A stretch of DNA of 64,000 nt from Vespa crabro. Lineage: Eukaryota; Arthropoda; Insecta; Hymenoptera; Vespidae. The DNA lies in the NCBI RefSeq assembly GCF_910589235.1, contig NW_025813595.1:1922001-1986000 (forward strand), read 5' to 3'. The notes below the pieces were generated by a model. It was not told the origin of the DNA. It worked only from the letters and a program-made list of their open reading frames with translations, and did no database searches. Made by a program: the position numbers and the translations under genes. Positions 56,283 to 64,000 of this stretch are shown piece by piece (the first letter of the stretch is position 1; each line of letters begins with the position of its first letter).

Positions 56283-56365
56283 TAACTATAATAATCACCA
56301 CAATAATAACAATAATAATCACCACAATAATAACAATAATAATCACCAAAATAATAACAATAAAA
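56283..56365 (+). repeat. 24-bp minisatellite, three units
   Basis: The word AATCACCACAATAATAACAA plus TAAT recurs every 24 bp (TCACCA at 56295, 56319 and 56343). The third unit reads CACCAAAAT. It is the most C-rich tandem repeat of the window. A single unit of the same word occurs at about 36190, and a similar one near 9712. Confidence 0.9.
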
Positions 56366-56532
56366 ACGATTATGACTAGAATAATATTAATAATAATAAC
56401 GATAATAATGATAATAACGATATAATCGAAAATAACAATTACAATAATAACGATAATTACTATAATAATGGTAATTATAATAATAATTATACCGATTATA
56501 ACGATAATATCGATAATAATAATATTATTAAG

Positions 56533-56595
56533 AGCGATAATAACGTTAATAGTAATATCTATAAAATCGATAATAAGGATATTAATGAAAATAAC
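56533..56595 (+). repeat. Recurrent core, copy 9
   Basis: AGCGATAATAACGTTAATAG, then TAATATCTATAAAATCGATA, then ATAAGGATATTAATGAAAAT. About 680 bp right of copy 8. Confidence 0.82.
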
Positions 56596-57321
56596 TATAA
56601 TAATAAAAATAAATATATCAATAATAACGATATTAACAATAACAATAATAACAATAATAACAATAATACGATTATTTCGGTAATAACGATAATAATAATA
56701 ATGATAATGACGTGAATATTAATAAAGATAATAACGATTTTATCGATAATAATAATAACAATATTCACGATAATGTCGATAATAATAATAATAATAATAA
56801 AAATAAAAAATGACGATCATAAATATAATAACGTTAATAATAATAATTATAATAATAGCAATATCAAAAATAACGATAATAACGATAATAGATGTAATGT
56901 TAACAACGATAAAAACGATATGTCCGATAATAATAATAATAATAAAGGTAACAGCGATATTAACTTTTATTATGATAATAATAATAATGATAATAACGAT
57001 AATAACAATTTTAACGATAATAATAATAAGTATAATCATGATACTATCGGTACTACTAGTAATATTAATAACGATAATAACGATAATAATAATAATAAAA
57101 ATAATTATAATAGCTATAATAAAGATAGCAACGATAATAATATTAACGGTAATAACAGCAATATTATTAATAATAACAACGATAATTACGATAATAACAA
57201 TAATAATATTAATAATAATAAAGATAATAACGATATAAAGGATAATACCTCTAATAACGATAATAACGATTATAACGTTAATAATAATAATAATAATAAC
57301 GATAATAATGTTAATAATGAC

Positions 57322-57381
<60 letters not shown>

Positions 57382-59346
57382 GCTAATATTCATAATAACG
57401 AGAATAAGGATAATAATAATGCCGGTAATAACGATAATAAAGATAATAATAACAATAATAATAATAATAATGATGATAATAACAATAATAATAATAATAA
57501 TAACGATAAGAACGATGATAACGTTTATAACAACAACGATAATAACTATAACAACGATAATAATTATAATAACGACAAAAGCGATAATAACAATAATAAT
57601 AATAGAAATAATAAAGATAATAAGGATATTAAAGTTTCTAACGATAATAATATTAACTAAATTACCGATAATAACAGTTGTGATGATAGGAACGATAATA
57701 AAATAAATAATAATAGAAATAAAAACCTCAATAACGATAATAACGATAAAAATAGAAGAAATAATAGCAATGTTATGAATAAAAATTATTATGACGGTAA
57801 TAACGATAATAATAGAAGTAATAGTAACAGTAATAATAATAATAGCGATGAAAACGTTTTTAATATCAATAATAATAACTATAATGATAAAATGGATAAA
57901 AATAATATCAATATTTACGATAATATCGATAATAATAATAATAATAACTATAATAACTATAATGACGAAAATAACAATTATAATAATAACGATAATAAAG
58001 ATAGTAACGTTAATAATAATAATAAAAATAATAATTATAATAACGATATTTAGTACAATAACGATAATAATGTTGGTAATGTTGTCAATAATAACAATAA
58101 TAACGATAATAAAGATTATGACGATAACAATATTAATGATAATATCGACAGTAGTAATAATAATGATAATGATAATATCGATAGTAAGGATAATAATAAT
58201 AATAATAGTATCTATTGTAACAATAATAAAGATAATGATGATAATAATAGTAATTATATTAACGATTCTGACGATAATAACGAAAATAACGTTAATAATA
58301 GTAAAATTAATAACGATAATTTCGTAAATAACGACAATAATAAACGTAATAATAGCGATAATAACGTTAACAATAATAAGAATAATAGGCCTAATAACGA
58401 CATTAATGACCATAACGTTAATAATAATAACGATAATAACGATAATATCGAAAATATTATTAACAATATTAACGAAAATATCATTAAGTATAATAATAAT
58501 AATAAAAGTAATAAAAATAATAACGATAATAACGATAATAATGATGATAACCATAATAATGATAAGAATGATCATCATATTAACGATAATAAGGTAATAA
58601 TCATTACGATAATAACGATAATATCGATAAAAGTAATAGAAATAATAACGATTATATCGATAATAATAAGAATAATAATAATAACGATAATAACAATAAT
58701 AACGGTTATAATATTAATAATAATAACGAAAATGACTATAGTAATGATTATAACTATAATAAGGTTAATAACGGTAATAAAAATAAAAATAAAAACTTCA
58801 ATAACGATAATAACAAAATTAGTAATAATAATAATAAACGTAAAAACGATAATAACGATAATAACGAATCATAATAATATCGATAAACACGAAAAAATCG
58901 AAAATAATAATAAAAACTTTAACGATAAAATCGATAAAAATAATAATAATTTTAACGTTAATAACCATAATAAAAATAATAATAATAGCAATAATAACCA
59001 TAACAAGGAAAATAACGATGATGATATTAACGAAAATAACGATAATAGTAATAAATATAATATCGATAGTAACAATAATAACTATAATGACGATAATAAC
59101 GATAATGAAAATAACGATAATGAAGATGGTTATAATAAAGATAATATCTTTAATAACGATATTAATATTAATAATAATAATAGCGATAATAACGATATTA
59201 ATGAAAATAACGATAATAATAAAAGCAATTATAACGATAATAACAATAATTATGGTAATAACAATAATAATTATAATAGTGATAGCATTAATAACGATAT
59301 TTACGATAATAATAATAATAATAATAAAGATAATAACATTATTAAC
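56596..59346 (+). repeat. Array background without assigned block
   Basis: Degenerate triplet repeat. The minus strand is open for 612 codons from 58578 to 56740, translating to Ile/Val-rich low-complexity protein. I read this as a by-product of the repeat, not a gene. It includes the (AAT)n run at 57322-57380 and a single AGGCCT site near 58388. Confidence 0.8.
57322..57380 (+). repeat. Pure (AAT)n run, ~59 bp
   Basis: About 19 uninterrupted AAT triplets. Confidence 0.95.
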
Positions 59347-59461
59347 GATAATAAAAATAATAACGATAATAACGATATAGACGATAATATCGATATTGAT
59401 AATAAAAATAATAACGATAATAACGATATAGACGATAATATCGATATTGATAATAAAAATA
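59347..59461 (+). repeat. 51-bp perfect tandem duplication
   Basis: Unit GATAATAAAAATAATAACGA, then TAATAACGATATAGACGATA, then ATATCGATATT. It is present at 59347-59397 and 59398-59448 without a difference, with the first 13 bases of a third unit after it. The unit is a multiple of three, and its perfection suggests a very recent event. Confidence 0.93.
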
Positions 59462-59972
59462 TTAACGATAAAAATAATAATAATACTAACAAAATAACGA
59501 TAATAACGATAATGATTATAATAATAATAACGATAATAACGACAATATTATTGATAATAATAACGATAAAAACGATAATAACGGTAACAACGATATTAAT
59601 AATAATAACAATAATAATAATAATAATAATAATAAAAATAGTTAGTATAATAAGGATAATAATATTAGTAATCATAAAAATTATAACAATAATAACGATA
59701 ATAACGATAACAAAGATAACTATATTAAAGATAATAACGATAATAATAATAACAATAATAACGAGAAAAAAGATAAAAACAATAATAATAATAACTATTA
59801 TAACGACATTAGTAATAATAAGAAGAACGATAATAACGATATTAACATTAATAATAATAATAATAATAAAGTTTATAACGATATTAATAATACTAATAAT
59901 AACAATAAAAACGATAATAACGTTAATAGGGATAGTAATAATAATAATAATAATAACGATAATATCGATATC

Positions 59973-60307
59973 AACGATAATAACGATAAGAATAATAACA
60001 GTAATAAGGATAAGAACGATAATAATGACAATAACGGTAAAAATTAAAATAATAATTAGAATATTAACGTATTAACGTTCATAAAGGAAACAATAATAAC
60101 GATAATAACGATAATAACGAATATAATACAAACAATAATAGCGATAACAACGACACTAATAATAATAATAATAAAAATCATAACGATAATTACGATCATA
60201 ATGACAATAAAGTCAATAACAATAATAATAATAATAACGACAATAACGAAAATGACGATAATAACGATAGTAATAATAATAATAATAACAATAATAATAA
60301 TATTAAT

Positions 60308-60341
<34 letters not shown>

Positions 60342-61199
60342 TCGACAATAAAGATTAAAACGACGATAACATTAATGTAATAACGACAATATTAATAATA
60401 ATGATAACGATAATAACCATAATAACGATAGTAATATTGATAATAATAATGATAATTTCGATATTAATGACAATAACGATAATAATATTAATAATAATAA
60501 TAACGATAATAACGATAATAACGATAATACCGATAATAATAATAACGATAATATCGTTAAAGGTAATAATTATAATAATAGCAACAGTATCGAAAATAAC
60601 GATAATAGTAATAATGATAAAGAAGATAATAATAATAACGATAATAACGATAATAGCAACAATAATAACGATAATGAAAAGAGTAATAATAATATTTATA
60701 ACAATAATAATGATAATTATGATTATCATAATAACGATAATAACAATACTAATGATAATAACGGTAATGACGATAGTATTAAGAGTCATAATACGATAAT
60801 AACGATAATAATAGTAATAAAAATATTGAAAATTAGAATATATCATTAAAAACGACATAAATAATAACAATATTAACAGTAATAACGATAAAAACGATAA
60901 GAAATATAATTATAATAAAATTATTAATGATAATTACTTTTATTACGATAATAACGATAATAATAATAAGAATAGTAACGATAATTATGATAATAACGAT
61001 AATAATGATAATAATAATAATAATTTTACCATTATAAACGATTATAGCGATATTAATGATAATTACAATAATATTATTAATATTAATAAAAATAATAACG
61101 ATAATATAGATAATAATAATTATTATAATTAAGATAAAACCGAAAATAGCAATAATATCAAAAGTAATAATAACGATAATATGGATATCTTACGATAAT
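59973..61199 (+). repeat. 1,227-bp tandem duplication, first copy
   Basis: The sequence from about 59973 reappears at +1227 bp through to about 62436. Landmarks: ATAAAGGAAACAATAATAAC at 60081 and 61308; the AACGACGATAACATTAATGT stretch at about 60359 and 61586; ATGGATATCTTACGATAATA at 61181 and 62408. The breakpoint lies within a 10-bp shared word (AACGATAATA) at the junction 61200-61209. The left flank differs immediately before 59973. Confidence 0.96.
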
Positions 61200-61534
61200 A
61201 ACGATAATAACGATAAGAATAATAACAGTAATAATGATAAGAACGATAATAATGACAATAACGGTAAAAATTAAAATAATTATTACAATATTAACGTATT
61301 AACGTTCATAAAGGAAACAATAATAACGATAATAACGATAATAACGAATATAATACAAACAATAATAGCGATAACAACGACACTAATAATAATAATAATA
61401 AAAATCGTAACGATAATTACGATCATAATGACAATAAAGACAATAACAATAATTATAATAATAACGACAATAACGAAAATGACGATAATAACGATAGTAA
61501 TAATAATAATAATAACAATAATAATAATATTAAT

Positions 61535-61568
<34 letters not shown>

Positions 61569-62426
61569 TCGATAATAAAGATTAAAACGACGATAACATT
61601 AATGTAATAACGACAATATTAATAATAATGATAACGATAATAACCATAATAACGATAGTAATATTGATAATAATAATGATAATTTCGATATTAATGACAA
61701 TAACGATAATAATATTAATAATAATAATAACGATAATAACGATAATAACGATAATACCGATAATAATAATAACGATAATATCGTTAAAGGTAATAATTAT
61801 AATAATAGCAACAGTATCGAAAATAACGATAATAGTAATAATGATAAAGAAGATAATAATAATAACGATAATAACGATAATAGCAACAATAATAACGATA
61901 ATGAAAAGAGTAATAATAATATTTATAACAATAATAATGATAATTATGATTATCATAATAACGATAATAACAATACTAATGATAATAACGGTAATGACGA
62001 TAGTATTAAGAGTCATAATACGATAATAACGATAATAATAGTAATAAAAATATTGAAAATTAGAATATATCATTAAAAACGACATAAATAATAACAATAT
62101 TAACAATAATAACGATAAAAACGATAAGAAATATAATTATAATAAAATTATTAATGATAATTACTTTTATTACGATAATAACCATAATAATAATAAGAAT
62201 AATAACGATAATTATGATAATAACGATAATAATAATAATAATAATAATAATTTTACCATTATAAACGATTATAGCGATATTAATGATAATTACAATAATA
62301 TTATTAATATTAATAAAAATAATAACGATAATATAGATAATAATAATTATTATAATTAAGATAAAACCGAAAATAGCAATAATATCAAAAGTAATAATAA
62401 CGATAATATGGATATCTTACGATAAT
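61200..62426 (+). repeat. 1,227-bp tandem duplication, second copy
   Basis: Differs from the first copy at 11 positions that I could find (for example 60008 G to T, 60180 A to G, 60879 G to A in copy 1 coordinates), about 0.9%. No insertion or deletion is seen, even in its AAT runs. About 500 bp in the middle (60361-60870 against 61588-62097) appear identical. Confidence 0.95.
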
Positions 62427-62436
62427 AACGATAATA

Positions 62437-64000
62437 ATAAACACATCAATAACGGTAATAACGATAATAATAATAATAACGATAATGTTATTGAAGATAA
62501 TAACAATAATAACCATAATAAAAATAATAATAAAATTCATAAAATCAATAATAACGATAATAATAGTATTAATTACGATAAGAACGATAATAACAATAAA
62601 AACGATAATAAAGATAATAATAAGATCAATAATAGCGATAATAAGGATGACATCGATAATAATAATAACAATAATATCAATTGTAACAATAATAATAATA
62701 ATTGAAACAATAATAACGCTAATAACGATAACAACGATAATTACGTTAATAATACTATCAATATTAACCATAATAACGAAACTAATAAATACGAAAATAA
62801 TATTAATGATGATAATGATAATAAAGATAAAAACAATAATAACGACAACAATAATATCGATAATAACGATAATTATTATAATGATTATAATAAAACTAAT
62901 AGTAATAATGACCATGATGACATTATTAACGATAATCATAATAGGGATAATAACAACATTGACAATAATAAGGATAATTAAGAAAAAAATAATATATAAT
63001 AATAACAACAAAAACGATAAAAACGGTAATAACGTTACTAATAATAATAGTAATATTGATAATAACGATAATAACGATAATAACAATAATAAAAAATATT
63101 ATATTAATATTCTTAACGGTAATAACAATAATAACGATATAAAAAATAATAACAATAATAATAATAATAACGATATAAACGGTAATAACAAAAATGACGA
63201 TAATAATAATAATAACAACATTGATAATAACGATAATAGCGATAATAATGATAATACTATTAAGGATAATAACGAAAATAAAGATAATAATAGTAATAAT
63301 AAAATTGATAATTACAATATAACGTTAAAAAAGATATGAATAATAACAATATTAACAATATTGACGATAAGAACGATAATAACTATAATTATAATAAATT
63401 TAATAACGATAGTTACTATAATGTCGACAATAACGATAATAATAACAACAATAATAACGATAATTATTGTAATATCGATAATAACTCAAATAATAAAATC
63501 AATATTAATTTTAACAATAATAACGATAATAAAGATAATAATAATAACAATATTATCGATAATATGGATAATGACGATATTATTATTATTAGTAATAACA
63601 ATAATGACGATAATAACGATACATACGATTATAACGATGATAATAATAATAATGATGAAGATGCTAAAGATATAACATTAATAATGAAAATAATAATAAT
63701 TATAATAGCGATTATAACAATAAAACCATTATAACGATAAAAATTATAATGTCGAAAATATTAATAATATTAACAGTAATATCGTATGTAGCGATAATAA
63801 TAATAATCATAATAACGATAAGAACGATAGTAAAGGTAATAAAATTAATAATAATATCGATAATAACGGTAATAAGAGGTAATATATATAATAATAATAA
63901 CAATACTAACTATATTAGCGATAAAAACGACAATGACGATCATAATTCTAATACTAACAATAATAACGATCATAGCGATAATATTAATTACAATAATACC
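62437..64000 (+). repeat. Array background, right end
   Basis: Degenerate triplet repeat to the end of the window, with no gene and no recognised block partner. The array continues past the right edge, as it does at the left edge. Confidence 0.85.

Larger units (their letters stand above)
55847..64000 (+). repeat. Degenerate triplet array, forward orientation, right part
   Basis: Same A-rich triplet array as left of the inversion. It includes two copies of the recurrent core, a 24-bp minisatellite, a pure (AAT)n run, a 51-bp tandem duplication and the 1,227-bp tandem duplication. No gene is seen. Confidence 0.95.

Noticed and set aside
55461..56285. Frame crossing the inversion, changing from Ile/Val to Ile/Thr to Asn-rich
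   Set aside because: The change in composition follows the strand switch near 55846 and a later phase slip, not a domain boundary.
56283..56365. CRISPR-like array in the three 24-bp units
   Set aside because: The units are head to tail with no unique spacers, no palindromic repeat and no cas genes anywhere in the window.
56740..58578. 612-codon minus-strand open frame as an integral membrane protein
   Set aside because: It consists almost entirely of ATT/ATC/GTT codons, the reverse complement of the AAT/GAT/AAC repeat. Equally open frames exist in the other two phases. No start context, domain or composition change supports a gene.
59973..62426. Assembly artefact as the explanation of the tandem 1,227-bp copies
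   Set aside because: The copies differ at 11 scattered positions, which an exact assembler duplication would not give. It remains possible with error-prone reads, so junction-spanning reads are still the deciding test.
1..64000. tRNA, rRNA or structured RNA genes
   Set aside because: No stretch has the G/C content or paired-arm structure needed. The + strand is A-rich with little self-complementarity, apart from short ATCGAT and AACGTT palindromes.
1..64000. Telomeric repeat
   Set aside because: No G-rich strand and no short fixed unit such as TTAGGG-type repeats. The degree of substitution is unlike telomeres.
1..64000. Assignment as a functional centromere
   Set aside because: Higher-order organisation and AT-richness are compatible with it, but the sequence alone gives no evidence of centromeric chromatin, so I keep this as speculation only.

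Overview
The whole window is one low-complexity DNA array. I find no gene in it: no credible protein-coding gene, rRNA, tRNA, CRISPR array, insertion sequence or promoter/terminator architecture. The + strand is built almost entirely of triplets of the form purine-A-pyrimidine (AAT, AAC, GAT), with recurring 9-bp words such as AACGATAAT. These are heavily diversified by point substitutions (AAA, ATT, ATC, GTT, AGT, TAT, TAC, GGT, GCT). Hand counts of two 60-base rows give about 57% A, 31% T and 10-17% G+C. The A-rich strand is the + strand everywhere except one inverted segment of about 410 bp (about 55436-55846).

The open reading frames are by-products of the repeat. On the + strand, the phase that reads AAT/AAC/GAT gives Asn/Asp-rich protein, the next phase gives Ile/Thr, and the third is full of TAA. 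The complement is open in all three frames (Ile/Val, Leu/Ser, Tyr/Arg). The phase slips repeatedly, every few hundred bases up to about 1.3 kb, so no frame is maintained.

The structure lies in a higher layer. The array is a mosaic of dispersed, directly oriented duplicated blocks of 100-1200 bp, recognisable because rare variant triplets recur in the same order. I could follow about nineteen families by eye, labelled R1-R16 and R18-R20 here (R17 is not used). Examples are 3541-4230 with 14860-15510; 7965-8705 with 32362-33090; 11030-11640 with 26530-27045; and 6720-7720 with 19445-20640. A core of 50-62 bp recurs at nine places. Some families keep their order at separate loci (R1 then R2, R4 then R3, R8 then R10). 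The youngest event is a 1,227-bp tandem duplication (59973-62426); I count 11 substitutions and no indels between its copies. Smaller tandem duplications have units of 16, 24, 33, 51 and 66 bp, and pure (AAT)n runs of 34-82 bp are scattered throughout.

Organism: the sequence does not identify it. A gene-free array this long with strongly A-biased triplets suggests a very AT-rich eukaryotic nuclear genome (an early-diverging fungus such as an anaerobic gut fungus, a protist, or a heterochromatic or centromere-like region of another eukaryote) rather than a bacterium. That is inference only. The frequent CpG in AACGAT argues against strong CpG-methylation-driven decay.
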